A stretch of 64,000 nucleotides of DNA. Source: CAVVUC01 sp963751395. GTDB lineage: Bacteria > Verrucomicrobiota > Verrucomicrobiia > Chthoniobacterales > Chthoniobacteraceae. Positions 50,427 to 59,075 of the stretch are shown in pieces (position 1 is the first letter of the stretch; each line of letters starts with the position of its first letter). Location of the stretch: positions 558,001 through 622,000 of the forward strand of contig CAVVUC010000002.1 of the NCBI GenBank assembly GCA_963751395.1. Direction: 5' to 3'. Position numbers and translations under genes: made by a program. The notes below the pieces were generated by a model. That model was given only the letters and a program-made list of their open reading frames with translations. It was not told the origin of the DNA and did no database searches.

Positions 50427-51536
50427 TCAAACTACCTCCTTGCCAGGAGATATTGGAATAACTTTTCGGAGTTGATCCGCATCGGCGACCACGCGTTCCA
50501 CCGCCGATTTAATTTTGGTTGAGTGGGTATGTTGATGAAGTCGCCCCAAAGCCAATTCGATATTGTCTGCTGCGCCCTCCAAAAGATCGACCAATTCTGG
50601 CTCGTCAGCGCCGGCGACGCGCAGCGCAAAATCAAAGTTAGGATTCGTCGTTCGTTCAAGATATTCAACAGCCTTGTCACTTTCCAGAGCTTTACCCAGC
50701 TTATCAACATATCGGGAGTCAGTAAAAAGCGGCGGATTCTTCTCATCCCCAAAGAGCCACTTGGCAAAATGGGTCAATGCCTTTAGTCGGCTCGGGGGGA
50801 CAGGTTTCTTTGCTTTGGCTGGGTCTGCCAAAATGTCGATTTGGAGGTATTTCTGCACGCCTTCCGTTCGGAGAGAGAGATATAGCACGCTGAACTTCTT
50901 TTCGACCTTTTCCAATGCGATGTCATCCATGTCTTCCATCTGGAGTAGCAGCCGGTAAGAAATATAGTGCTGTCGGACGGCTGGCGTCTTGCTGCCAATT
51001 TTTTTTCGCACTTCATCATACGACAACTTCCGCTTCTCGATCAGCTTTGAGATGAACTCGGCTTTCTCTGCTGGCTTCCACTCTTTGATGCCCGTCACAT
51101 GGCGAAATCCCAAGAAAGCATCAACTTCGTCTCTCGATGTCGCAATCAGATATGGAATTTTCGCGAACAGGGCGGGAGGAATTTTTTTGTTGGTGATGAT
51201 CTCATCCCATTTACGACTGATTGCTTTTCCTGCGACCGCCAACGCTAAGAGGCGTAGAGCCGCCAACCGACGATTCCCTTCGACTACCACGTTGGTTACA
51301 GAACCATACAGTTTTTCCTTAACGACGATGAGAGCCTCTTGCGGCCAGAATCCATTTTCAACAAAGGACACTGCGAGTTCTTCGAGCGTCCAGTCCTGCA
51401 TGAGGGAAAGAACCTTTTCCTGCGACACATCGCTACCCGTATTCTCGCGCCCGAGCCGTGGATTCAGCGGATCGAGATTGAGATATTCCTTGCCGTGAGC
51501 TTCATCAATCGCAGCGTATTGAATCTCGGTGTTCAT
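50427..51536 (-). CDS. ParB/sulfiredoxin-fold protein of a restriction operon
   Basis: A 369-residue protein with a ParB-like N-terminal domain: LDPLNPRLGRENTGSD then LMQDWTLEELAVSFVENGFW and the signature VVVEGNRRLAALRLLALA. The rest is helical. ParB-fold proteins of this kind are CTP- or ATP-dependent and occur as accessory partners in several defence loci. ATG 51536 overlaps the stop of the TIR gene; its own stop abuts the endonuclease start. It is the first gene of the putative R-M unit. Confidence 0.82.
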   Translation of the reverse strand: MNTEIQYAAIDEAHGKEYLNLDPLNPRLGRENTGSDVSQEKVLSLMQDWTLEELAVSFVENGFWPQEALIVVKEKLYGSVTNVVVEGNRRLAALRLLALAVAGKAISRKWDEIITNKKIPPALFAKIPYLIATSRDEVDAFLGFRHVTGIKEWKPAEKAEFISKLIEKRKLSYDEVRKKIGSKTPAVRQHYISYRLLLQMEDMDDIALEKVEKKFSVLYLSLRTEGVQKYLQIDILADPAKAKKPVPPSRLKALTHFAKWLFGDEKNPPLFTDSRYVDKLGKALESDKAVEYLERTTNPNFDFALRVAGADEPELVDLLEGAADNIELALGRLHQHTHSTKIKSAVERVVADADQLRKVIPISPGKEVV

Positions 51537-51940
51537 ATCAGTTCTTCCAAACAAGAATGCATGGTTGTCGTTTCGTTGGCTAGAATGAATCCGGCCCGGC
51601 CCGCTGCGCATTTTCGGCGAGTGCGCGGCGCGGCGGCGTCGAGGCGCAGGGGAAGGAAGCGGCGCTCCTTGTTCAGCACGTCGCGAAAGCGGAATGTGCC
51701 CGCCTCCAACTGCGCCCAGTCCGAGCCGAACGCATTCGCCGACATGCAGAGCACCAGCACGCGCGAGCGCTCCAGCCCTTCCTCGATCTTCGGCGGGATG
51801 CTGTCGCCGGGCTTGAGCACCCATTCATCGAACCACACCTTCAGCCCGTTCTGCCGCAACCGCTCCGCCAGCGGTCGCACCACCGCCTTGTCCTTCGCGC
51901 TGTGGCTCAGGAAGACGTCGTATTGGAATTCTTCAGGCAT
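51533..51940 (-). CDS. TIR-domain protein, probably C-terminally truncated
   Basis: A 135-residue protein. YDVFLSHSAKDKAVVRPLAE, LKVWFDEWVLKPGDSI, GLERSRVLVLCMSANAFGSD and WAQLEAGTFRF form a complete bacterial TIR core; the Glu of WAQLE corresponds to the NADase catalytic position. After RRFLPLRLD the sequence (AAAPRTRRKCAAGRAGF) no longer fits a TIR protein, which would continue with the last strand and helix. The GC-to-AT transition near 51590 coincides with this point, so the 3' end was probably replaced by the incoming restriction operon. It ends overlapping the ParB-like gene. Confidence 0.8.
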   Translation of the reverse strand: MPEEFQYDVFLSHSAKDKAVVRPLAERLRQNGLKVWFDEWVLKPGDSIPPKIEEGLERSRVLVLCMSANAFGSDWAQLEAGTFRFRDVLNKERRFLPLRLDAAAPRTRRKCAAGRAGFILANETTTMHSCLEELI

Positions 51941-52126
51941 GTTCGAGATGGTTTTGCCAGGTCGCCTCGATCATTTGCTGGGAATGATTGGCCATTCCGG
52001 GACAATGACGGCCTTCGGGTGAAAATCCGACACAAAAATCCAGAAATGCGCGGTCTTGGAAGGGGCGGCAACTTTGCCAGCGGCGTTGCTCAATTTCTTG
52101 AGAGAGTGTACGAACGCGCTACCACG

Positions 52127-53122
52127 ATGAGCATGATCGAAGCAGACGGCCTCACCAAAACTTACCGCACCTATCGCAAGGAGCCGGGGCTGTGGGGCGC
52201 GGTGAAGGGTCTCGGCAAGCGCCAGTATGATGAAGTCCGCGCCGTCGATGGCGCGAGTTTCAAGATCGAGGAGGGCGAGTTCGTCGGATTCCTTGGGCCG
52301 AACGGCGCCGGCAAGACGACTGTGCTGAAAATGTTGTCGGGTTTGTTGAATCCAACCGCCGGGAAGGCCCGCGTCCTCGGTTTCACGCCGTGGGAGCGGC
52401 GCGATGAGATGAAGCGGCAGTTTGCGTTGTTGATGGGGCAGAAGAACGCACTCTGGTGGGACTTGCCCGCGCGCGAATCGCTCGAACTCAATCGCGCGAT
52501 CTACGGTATCGACCGGAAGAAATTCGACGCCATCGTAGGAGGCTTGTCGGAGTTGCTGGAAGTGACAGACAAGCTGAGCGTTATGGTGCGCGAACTCAGT
52601 CTTGGCGAGCGGATGAAGATGGAACTGATCGCGGCGCTGCTGCATTCGCCGCGCGTGTTGTTTCTCGACGAGCCGACCATCGGCCTTGATGTCGTGAGCC
52701 AGAAACGGGTGCGCGAGTTTCTGCGGCTCTACAACTCGGAGAACCGCATCGTCACCATGCTCACGAGCCATTACATGCAGGACATCGAGGAGCTTTGCCA
52801 GCGGGTCATCATCATCGACCACGGCAGGATTTTTTTCGACGGCCCGCTCACGGCGATCATCGACCGCTTTGCGACGCACAAGATTCTGAGCCTCGTTTTT
52901 GCCGATCCAGTCAGCCACGATTTCAAGGCGCTCGGCGAAGTGGTCGAGCAAAGCGCCGAGACGATCGTGCTCAAGGTGCCTCGCGCGAAGGTCACGGAAA
53001 CCTGCCGGGCGGTGCTGGGGACTTACAACGTCACCGACATCAACGTCCAGGAACTGCCGATCGAGGAGGTGATCCGTCAGTTATTTGGCGAACAGGCGCA
53101 CGCGGACAACGCGCACGCTTAA
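52127..53122 (+). CDS. ABC transporter ATPase (ABC-2 export type)
   Basis: A 331-residue ATPase of the DrrA/YhaQ-like group. Walker A is GPNGAGKTT, the signature is ELSLGERMKMELIAALLH, Walker B is RVLFLDEPTIGLD, and the H loop is LTSHYM. The C-terminal about 80 residues (KILSLVFADPVSHDF...) form the extra domain of this group. ATG 52127 gives the conserved start; ATG 52133 is possible. Such genes are usually followed by one or two ABC-2 permease genes, but none follows here; the next 340 bp hold a repeat. Confidence 0.92.
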   Translation: MSMIEADGLTKTYRTYRKEPGLWGAVKGLGKRQYDEVRAVDGASFKIEEGEFVGFLGPNGAGKTTVLKMLSGLLNPTAGKARVLGFTPWERRDEMKRQFALLMGQKNALWWDLPARESLELNRAIYGIDRKKFDAIVGGLSELLEVTDKLSVMVRELSLGERMKMELIAALLHSPRVLFLDEPTIGLDVVSQKRVREFLRLYNSENRIVTMLTSHYMQDIEELCQRVIIIDHGRIFFDGPLTAIIDRFATHKILSLVFADPVSHDFKALGEVVEQSAETIVLKVPRAKVTETCRAVLGTYNVTDINVQELPIEEVIRQLFGEQAHADNAHA

Positions 53123-53192
53123 CGCGTTTCCTTCCGCAAAAGCCGGAAGGAAACTACGCTGCCAATGAACCCGCCCCGGATGCCGAACCTTT

Positions 53193-53361
53193 CGCGCGCC
53201 GCGCTTTGGACTGCGGCGGCTTGACGCCGCTTTGCGGAGGAGCGGACTTGTCCGCGCGGCGGGAGCGCATACCGCACACCCGCAGACACCCCTCCACGGA
53301 GACAAGTCTCCACAAGCCCCAAAGCGCGGACAAGTCCGCGCAGTCCAAAGCGCTGCGCGCG
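53193..53361. repeat. Multi-hairpin intergenic repeat element
   Basis: Outer 23-bp arms at 53193-53215 and 53339-53361 are inverted copies with one mismatch. Inside are small hairpins with 5-bp stems: GCGGC/GCCGC (53216-53230), GCGGA-CTTG-TCCGC (53242-53255), GGAGA-CAAG-TCTCC (53298-53311) and GCGGA-CAAG-TCCGC (53326-53339). The rest of the 337-bp gap (53123-53459) has no gene I can support. From memory, similar 'CTTTGGACTGCGGCGG...' elements are frequent in Verrucomicrobiota intergenic DNA. Confidence 0.8.
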
Positions 53362-53459
53362 AAACACGCCGGGGCGCTGCGTTTCGGGAAGCGCTCCCGG
53401 AGTTCATTGCCGACGCCAGCAAAACCCCGTTTGAGAGCCTCAGAATGACGGGCCGGGGG

Positions 53460-53726
53460 TTAGCGGCGGACGATTGCTTCCTTCAGGTCGTGAACGAACG
53501 AGGGATTCACTTCGATCATGGTTTCGTTGAACGAATCCGGGTTCACTCGCTCCGACGGGGGCACGGTCTCGATATAGCCGACCTCCATCATGGTGTTGAT
53601 GATCTCGACCATGTCGCCGCGTTCCATCTGAAGGCGTTCCAGGAGAGCGGCGCCCGAGGTTCCGGTGGCAAAATCAATCGCCCGCAGTATATCGACCTCG
53701 CGCCCGTTCAGCTTGATCTTCTTCAT
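53460..53726 (-). CDS. Small winged-helix-like protein
   Basis: An 88-residue protein starting KKIKLNGREVDILRAIDFA, then TSGAALLERLQMERGDMVEI and MMEVGYIETVPPSERV, a helix-helix-strand layout like a winged-helix domain. No DNA-binding role is demonstrated. ATG 53726 is preferred since the frame upstream (to 53822) is Pro/Arg-rich and unlike a protein; the longer form would overlap the divergent gene at 53821. Unrecognised family. Confidence 0.62.
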   Translation of the reverse strand: MKKIKLNGREVDILRAIDFATGTSGAALLERLQMERGDMVEIINTMMEVGYIETVPPSERVNPDSFNETMIEVNPSFVHDLKEAIVRR

Positions 53727-53820
53727 CTGTGGCTGAATCTTTCCGCCCTTCGGCGGTGGGCGCAAGGAAGAAGTTGCTCGACGGTGCTTGAACATCCCGC
53801 TGATGCGCATAACGTTAGTC

Positions 53821-54216
53821 ATGAAAACGACGCGACCCCTCCAAGCGAAGATCGTGAATCATGCCGAGGGTTTGGGTGCTCCCGACCCGGACACCGTCCG
53901 GCGAAGGGCGAAGGAGCTGGCCCAGATTGACGGTCGCACTGAAATCAACGAATCGGACTGGCATCAAGCCAAGTGCGAGTTGCACGGGGGACAGTCCATC
54001 TACGCCGCCGATGGCGAGGAGGAGATGATGACCCACTCCGTTTCCGGGCGCGACATGGTTTCGGTCGATCTCGGGCGCCATGTCGAAAACATCACAGCCG
54101 ACAATTCGGAAGGCATGGCGGAGGAACTCATCGCAGAGGGCATGGATGAAGCCGTCCACGAGCAGATGCTTCAGGCATCAAAGGTGGACGAGGAGGAGAT
54201 CGAAGAGACCGAATAG
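53821..54216 (+). CDS. Small acidic protein of unknown function
   Basis: A 131-residue soluble protein. Residues 1-50 (LQAKIVNHAEGLGAPDPDTV, RRRAKELAQIDGRTE, NESDWHQAKCELHGG) look like a small helical domain of the kind seen in DUF2934-like proteins, but I am not certain. The C-terminal half is acidic and ends EEEIEETE. It begins with ATG 53821, divergent from the winged-helix-like gene, and lies 42 bp before ruvB. Confidence 0.65.
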   Translation: MKTTRPLQAKIVNHAEGLGAPDPDTVRRRAKELAQIDGRTEINESDWHQAKCELHGGQSIYAADGEEEMMTHSVSGRDMVSVDLGRHVENITADNSEGMAEELIAEGMDEAVHEQMLQASKVDEEEIEETE

Positions 54217-54258
54217 AGGCCGGTTAGCAATTCAGATTTTCAATTCCACCAATTCTGG

Positions 54259-55287
54259 TTGAATAAGGGCGTGCCAGAAAATTTCGTCACGCAAACCATC
54301 GATGCGCCGGATACACCGTTCGACATTTCGCTGCGGCCTCCGATGTTCAGCGAGTTCGCCGGACAGGAGAAGGTCTGTGAGCGTCTCGAGTTGATGGTGG
54401 AAGCCGCGAAGCAGCGCGGGGACGTGCTCGATCACATTTTGTTGAGCGGGCCGCCGGGCCTTGGAAAGACCACGCTGGCTTACATCCTCGCCAACGCGAT
54501 GGGGGTGAACATCAAGAACACCAGCGGCCCGACCATCGAAAAAGCCGGTGATCTTGCGGGGCTTCTCACCACACTCGAACGCGGCGACGTGCTTTTCATC
54601 GATGAAATTCACCGGCTTCAACCGGCCATCGAGGAGTATCTCTACCCCGCGATGGAGGACTTCAAACTCGATATCATCATCGACCAGGGGCCGAGCGCCC
54701 GGAGTGTGCGTTTGAACCTGCCGAAGTTCACGCTCATCGGCGCGACGACGCGCGCGGGGATGATCAGCGCGCCGCTCCGCTCCCGATTCGGGATGACCGC
54801 GCGGCTCGATTTTTACACGGCCGAGGAGCTTCAAAAAATCATGCACCGCAGCGCGGGATTGATCGGTGTGGAGATCGACGCCGCCGGGGCGCTCGAAATC
54901 GCGGCGCGCTCACGGGGCACGCCGCGCATTGCGAACAACCTGCTGCGCTGGGTGCGCGATTACGCCCAGGTGAAGGCGGACAAAAAAATCTCGCGCGACA
55001 TCGCCGACCGGGCGCTCGAAATGCTCGACATCGACCGCGATGGTTTCGACGAGATGGACAAGCGGATCATCGAAGCGCTCATCCACAAATTCGGCGGTGG
55101 ACCTGTCGGGTTGAACTCCCTCGCCGTCGCCCTTGGCGAAGACGCAGGCACGCTTGAAGACGTGAACGAACCTTACCTGATCATGCAGGGTTACATCAAA
55201 CGCACCCCGCAAGGCCGCGTGGCGATGGGGCGGGCATACGAGAAAATCGGACTCAAGCCGCCGCGAGCCGAGCAGGAGTTGTTTTAG
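54259..55287 (+). CDS. ruvB: Holliday junction helicase subunit RuvB
   Basis: A 342-residue AAA+ motor for branch migration. Signatures are SLRPPMFSEFAGQEKV, LLSGPPGLGKTTLAYILA (Walker A), VLFIDEIHRL (Walker B), TLIGATTRAGMISAPLRSRF (sensor 1 and arginine finger region) and the C-terminal winged helix with GYIKRTPQGRVA. The start is TTG 54259; GTG 54271 is an alternative. ruvA and ruvC are not in the window. Its 3' end overlaps the convergent methyltransferase gene by 4 nt. Confidence 0.96.
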   Translation: MNKGVPENFVTQTIDAPDTPFDISLRPPMFSEFAGQEKVCERLELMVEAAKQRGDVLDHILLSGPPGLGKTTLAYILANAMGVNIKNTSGPTIEKAGDLAGLLTTLERGDVLFIDEIHRLQPAIEEYLYPAMEDFKLDIIIDQGPSARSVRLNLPKFTLIGATTRAGMISAPLRSRFGMTARLDFYTAEELQKIMHRSAGLIGVEIDAAGALEIAARSRGTPRIANNLLRWVRDYAQVKADKKISRDIADRALEMLDIDRDGFDEMDKRIIEALIHKFGGGPVGLNSLAVALGEDAGTLEDVNEPYLIMQGYIKRTPQGRVAMGRAYEKIGLKPPRAEQELF

Positions 55288-56117
55288 CCCGTCTGCATTT
55301 GCGGATGCGCTGCGAGCCTGTCGAAGTCTTCCGACGTGATTCGCGCGCGCGAATATCCGGCTCCACGCAGCGGCGCGGCGTTGGCCGAGTTTTGCACGCG
55401 CGTCAGCCAGCTTCGGTCCAGCGGGCGTTCGAGCAACTCGATGCGATTCGACGCGATCGTGGTTTCATCCTTTTCGCCGACGCCCCAGCCATGCCCGACG
55501 AAAAATCCGGCGAGCAACAACGTGACGCGCACCGCAGTCGAGCGTGTGTAGTTCGTGAGCAGACACGGTGTGTCATCTCCAAGCCGCTGCCGGACGCGTT
55601 CAAAATGCTCCAGCGTCCACATCTCCGGATTCGCAGCCGGAGAATACGGGTCGTAAAAAATTGCATGCGGCGCGGGCGTGGAGGTCTGCCGGATTTGATC
55701 GATGAAATCACCGCGATGCAGTTGCCAATGCAGTCGGGGACCGATCTGGGTGCGACCGTCCGAGAGAAGGCGGCGAAGCTTGTCCTCGTGCGCCGCCAGG
55801 TAACGCAGCTCGCTTGCGTGAGTGAGCGCGAATTCGATTGGTGCAGTCGTTTTGTCGAAGCTGTGAATCTCGATCCCGGCGGCGATCCCGGACAACGCCT
55901 CGATTGCGGCGATCGCATTCGCCGCCGCACCGAACCCGACATCCCAGATCACAAACTTCGCGGTTTCGGCGCAGCGCTCGACGAGGCGCTGCTGCAGGAC
56001 GTGGAGCAGATTCGCCTCGGCCATCGGCCCGGTGACCGGATGAAAAGTCTCGCCGCGTTCCAGCGATCGCAGGCTCTTGTGACCCGACTTGAGGGTGACG
56101 ATCTCGAATTCGATCAA
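55284..56117 (-). CDS. MnmC/MnmD-like SAM-dependent methyltransferase (DUF752)
   Basis: A 277-residue protein. The start SLERGETFHPVTGPMAEANL fits the MnmC2-type methyltransferase, as do VIWDVGFGAAANAIAAIEAL (SAM-binding glycine loop) and YDPYSPAANPEMWTLEHFER with LLTNYTRSTAVRVTLLLAGF near the end. It would methylate the 5-aminomethyl group of the tRNA wobble uridine; the FAD-oxidase half of E. coli MnmC is absent. The start is TTG 56117, overlapping the corA stop (TTGA), since no ATG fits before the conserved region. Confidence 0.82.
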   Translation of the reverse strand: MIEFEIVTLKSGHKSLRSLERGETFHPVTGPMAEANLLHVLQQRLVERCAETAKFVIWDVGFGAAANAIAAIEALSGIAAGIEIHSFDKTTAPIEFALTHASELRYLAAHEDKLRRLLSDGRTQIGPRLHWQLHRGDFIDQIRQTSTPAPHAIFYDPYSPAANPEMWTLEHFERVRQRLGDDTPCLLTNYTRSTAVRVTLLLAGFFVGHGWGVGEKDETTIASNRIELLERPLDRSWLTRVQNSANAAPLRGAGYSRARITSEDFDRLAAHPQMQTG

Positions 56118-57181
56118 AGCCAGCGTTTTCTCCGAAAAAGATAGAGCATCGAAACTGCAATGAGCACCATCGCAGCAACCACCGTCGGGTATCCGAAGCG
56201 CGATTTCAGTTCGGGCATGTTTTCGAAATTCATCCCGTAAACGCCGGCGATGAAAGTGAGCGGAATGAAGATCGTCGTCACGACGGTGAGCACGCGCATG
56301 ATCTCGTTCGTGCGGATGCCGAGGCTCGACAGATACAGGTCCATCATGCCGCTGGTGAGATCGCGGTAGCTCTCGATCACGTCCATGATCTGAATCGTGT
56401 GGTCGTAGCAGTCGCGCAGGAACGTCTTGGTTTCCTTGGCGACCAGGCCGGTTTCGTCGCGGCTCAACGCGCTCACGACCTCGCGCTCGGGCCATGCCGC
56501 GCGCCGGAGTTGAAGCAGCGTGCGCTTCAAGTCGTGGAGCTTGCCCACGCATTCGCGCGTCGGGTGCTCGAGCAGTTCATCCTCAAGTTCCTCGACCTCT
56601 TCTCCGATTGACTCGAGGACAGGGAAGAAATGGTCAACCACCGAGTCGATGAGCGCGTAGGCAAGGTAGTCGTGCTTCATCGCCCTTGCGAAACCGCGCC
56701 CGCCGCGCAATCTCGCCCGCACTGGCTCGAAGACATCGTGCTCGGCTTCCTCCTGGAAAGTGATGAGAAAGTTGTGGCTGAAAAAGAGGCTGACCTGTTC
56801 GCTGCTCACATCTCGCCCGCCGTCGCAAAGAAACATCTGTAGCACGACAAAAATGTGATCGTGGTATTCCTCGATCTTCGGCCGCTGATTCACGTTGAGC
56901 ACATCTTCGAGCGCCAGCGGGTGCAGGCCAAAGTGCTCTCCAGTCTTGCGCAGCACCTCCACGTCGCCGAGTCCATCGATGTTGATCCAGCTTACCCTGG
57001 CATTGTCGCGGCAGTAAAACACCTCCTCGATGTTCTCGATCTTTCGCTCTTCGATCGTATCGCGATCGTACTCTATCAAAGTGATCAACGGCTTCTGCGG
57101 AGTTGCGGAGGCCGGCGAAACGAGGGTCGCCGGCGCGGTGCCTGGAGCATGGTGCGATACTTTGAACATACGGTTCTTCAT
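56114..57181 (-). CDS. corA: CorA-type magnesium/cobalt channel
   Basis: A 355-residue pentameric channel subunit. The long cytosolic domain contains HPLALEDVLNVNQRPKIEEY and helices to about 290; two transmembrane helices close the protein, the first preceding the selectivity motif YGMNF (FIPLTFIAGVYGMNFENMPE) and the second ending in LYLFRRKRWL. ATG 57181 yields the usual length; the open frame continues upstream without homology. Its stop overlaps the methyltransferase start. Confidence 0.95.
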   Translation of the reverse strand: MKNRMFKVSHHAPGTAPATLVSPASATPQKPLITLIEYDRDTIEERKIENIEEVFYCRDNARVSWINIDGLGDVEVLRKTGEHFGLHPLALEDVLNVNQRPKIEEYHDHIFVVLQMFLCDGGRDVSSEQVSLFFSHNFLITFQEEAEHDVFEPVRARLRGGRGFARAMKHDYLAYALIDSVVDHFFPVLESIGEEVEELEDELLEHPTRECVGKLHDLKRTLLQLRRAAWPEREVVSALSRDETGLVAKETKTFLRDCYDHTIQIMDVIESYRDLTSGMMDLYLSSLGIRTNEIMRVLTVVTTIFIPLTFIAGVYGMNFENMPELKSRFGYPTVVAAMVLIAVSMLYLFRRKRWL

Positions 57182-57293
57182 TCCACTAAACCACGAACCA
57201 ACGAGGCACGACTCTAAATTTGGCGCGCCCGAATATCCAATCCGAGGGGCGAGACGTATAGATAAGTAACCCACCCCCGAAACTGAATTGAAA

Positions 57294-57917
57294 ATGTCCA
57301 TCGACCCGGAACCAAATCTGCCAGAGCGCGCGCCCGTCATGGTGCTGCCGAACGCCCTGCTGTTTCGCAATTCGCTGCTTCCGCTCCACATTTTCGAAAA
57401 CCGCTACCGGCAAATGTTGGGCTGGTGCCTGGAGCAGCACCGCATGTTTTGCATCGCGCTGATGAAGCCCGGAATTGATGAGGCTGCGCAGCCGGGGGAT
57501 TTTTTTCATGTCGCCGGTTTGGGTTTGATTCGCGCGTGCGTCGGACAAAACGACGGCACGTCGAACCTGGTGCTGCAAGGGCTGGCCCGGGTGAAATTGG
57601 CGGAGTTCGTCCAGAGGGAGCCGTTCTGGGTTGCGGAAATCCGTAGTTTGCCGTCGAGAATGCCGAACCAGGTCGAGGCGGACGCGCTGAGTGCGAAGGT
57701 TCTTGAGATCTGCAAGCAGCTTCAGGAAAAGGGACTCGAACTGCCGCCCGCCCTGGAATCGCACCTTCCGCATTTGACGAACCCGGATGTGCTGGCGGAC
57801 GTCGTCTCGAATGCCTTCGTGGGCGACGCGCTTCAGCGCCAGCAGTTGCTTGAAGAAGTGAGCGTGAGCAAGCGGCTCCGGCTCCTGATTCGCTTTCTGG
57901 AACCGCAAGTCTGCTGA
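57294..57917 (+). CDS. LON substrate-binding-domain protein
   Basis: A 207-residue protein matching the N-terminal domain of Lon without ATPase or protease parts. VMVLPNALLFRNSLLPLHIF and ENRYRQMLGWCL followed by GTSNLVLQGLARVKLAEFVQ are characteristic. Stand-alone LON-domain proteins are widespread; the function is unknown but probably involves binding unfolded proteins. ATG 57294 is the likely start. It ends 8 bp before the convergent dNTPase gene. Confidence 0.9.
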   Translation: MSIDPEPNLPERAPVMVLPNALLFRNSLLPLHIFENRYRQMLGWCLEQHRMFCIALMKPGIDEAAQPGDFFHVAGLGLIRACVGQNDGTSNLVLQGLARVKLAEFVQREPFWVAEIRSLPSRMPNQVEADALSAKVLEICKQLQEKGLELPPALESHLPHLTNPDVLADVVSNAFVGDALQRQQLLEEVSVSKRLRLLIRFLEPQVC

Positions 57918-57925
57918 CCTTTGGA

Positions 57926-59068
57926 TCACTCCGCGCTGAATCGCGCGTGCTCCTCCATGATGTATCGGTCCGTCATGCCGGAGATGTAATCGCAAACCGT
58001 GCGATGCAGTCCCTGCGCAGCGATCCGGCGTGAAGTCGTGTTCCCGAGCAGCTTCGGATTTTTGAGGTAGGCCTCGAAGACGCCTTTCAGCATCCGGCAG
58101 CCGCGCTGGTTCGCGCCGGCCACATTCGGATGGTAGTAAAGGTTTTCGTAAAGGAACTTCCGCAACCTGCGGTTCGAGCGCAGCAGTTCGCCACTGTAGC
58201 GAATCAGCGGTTTTTTCTGTCGTCGCACGTCATCGACGCTCTGGACTTTTGATTTCGCAATCAACCCGGCGCTCGTTCGAATGACGTCCTCGACTTCGCG
58301 GTCGATGATGCAGCGGATCACATAGGTCGTGAGGTCGCGCCCTTTCAGTTTTGGAAAATGCGAGCGCACTTCCTCGTGGCTCCGTTGCCAGACTTCCAGG
58401 TCGCGGAGCTGACCCACCTGGATGAGATCGAAGTCGAGGCCGTCGTCGAGGTCGTGGCTGTAGTAGGTGATTTCGTCGGCAAGATTCGCGATCTGCGCCT
58501 CAAGCGACGGGCAGGCGTGTTTCTCCGCGCCGTGACTGCCGGGCGGATCGTAAAACTTCGCGTGCTTTTTCAAACCCTCGATCACCTCGAAGGAGAGATT
58601 GAGGCCGGCGAACTTCGGGTATTTTTGCTCGATCATCTCGACGATGCGCAGGCTTTGCGTGTTGTGCTCGAACCCGCCGTGCCCGCGCATCAACCCGTCG
58701 AGCGCCTCTTCGCCCGAGTGCCCGAATGGCGCGTGTCCGAGATCGTGCGCGAGAGCGATCGCCTCGGCCAGATCCTCGTTCAAAGCAAGGGCGCTCGCGA
58801 TGGTGCGGCTGATCGATGCGACCTCGATTGTGTGCGTGAGACGGGTGCGGAGATGATCGCCTGTGCCGTTCAGAAAGACCTGGGTCTTGTATTCGAGCCG
58901 TCGGAAGGCGCGCGAATGAATGATGCGCGCCCGGTCGCGCTGGTACTCCGTGCGATACGGATGCTGCGGCTCGGGGTGGACACGTCCGGCCGAATCGCCG
59001 GATTTCTGCGCGTAGGGAGCGAGGATGAGGCGCTCCTCCTGCTCCATCTGCTGCCGTGTTTTAGCCAT
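57926..59068 (-). CDS. dGTPase-like HD-domain dNTP triphosphohydrolase
   Basis: A 380-residue enzyme that hydrolyses dNTPs to nucleosides and triphosphate. RTEYQRDRARIIHSRAFRRL and LEYKTQVF open the protein; the HD-domain metal ligands are in LRTRLTHTIEVA and AHDLGHAPFGHSGE, with HSHDLDDGLDF-type Asp in YYSHDLDDGLD. The length fits the shorter, broad-specificity dgt-type group rather than E. coli Dgt. It is the last gene of a minus-strand group with the small membrane protein at 59076. Confidence 0.94.
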   Translation of the reverse strand: MAKTRQQMEQEERLILAPYAQKSGDSAGRVHPEPQHPYRTEYQRDRARIIHSRAFRRLEYKTQVFLNGTGDHLRTRLTHTIEVASISRTIASALALNEDLAEAIALAHDLGHAPFGHSGEEALDGLMRGHGGFEHNTQSLRIVEMIEQKYPKFAGLNLSFEVIEGLKKHAKFYDPPGSHGAEKHACPSLEAQIANLADEITYYSHDLDDGLDFDLIQVGQLRDLEVWQRSHEEVRSHFPKLKGRDLTTYVIRCIIDREVEDVIRTSAGLIAKSKVQSVDDVRRQKKPLIRYSGELLRSNRRLRKFLYENLYYHPNVAGANQRGCRMLKGVFEAYLKNPKLLGNTTSRRIAAQGLHRTVCDYISGMTDRYIMEEHARFSAE

Positions 59069-59075
59069 GCGCGGC

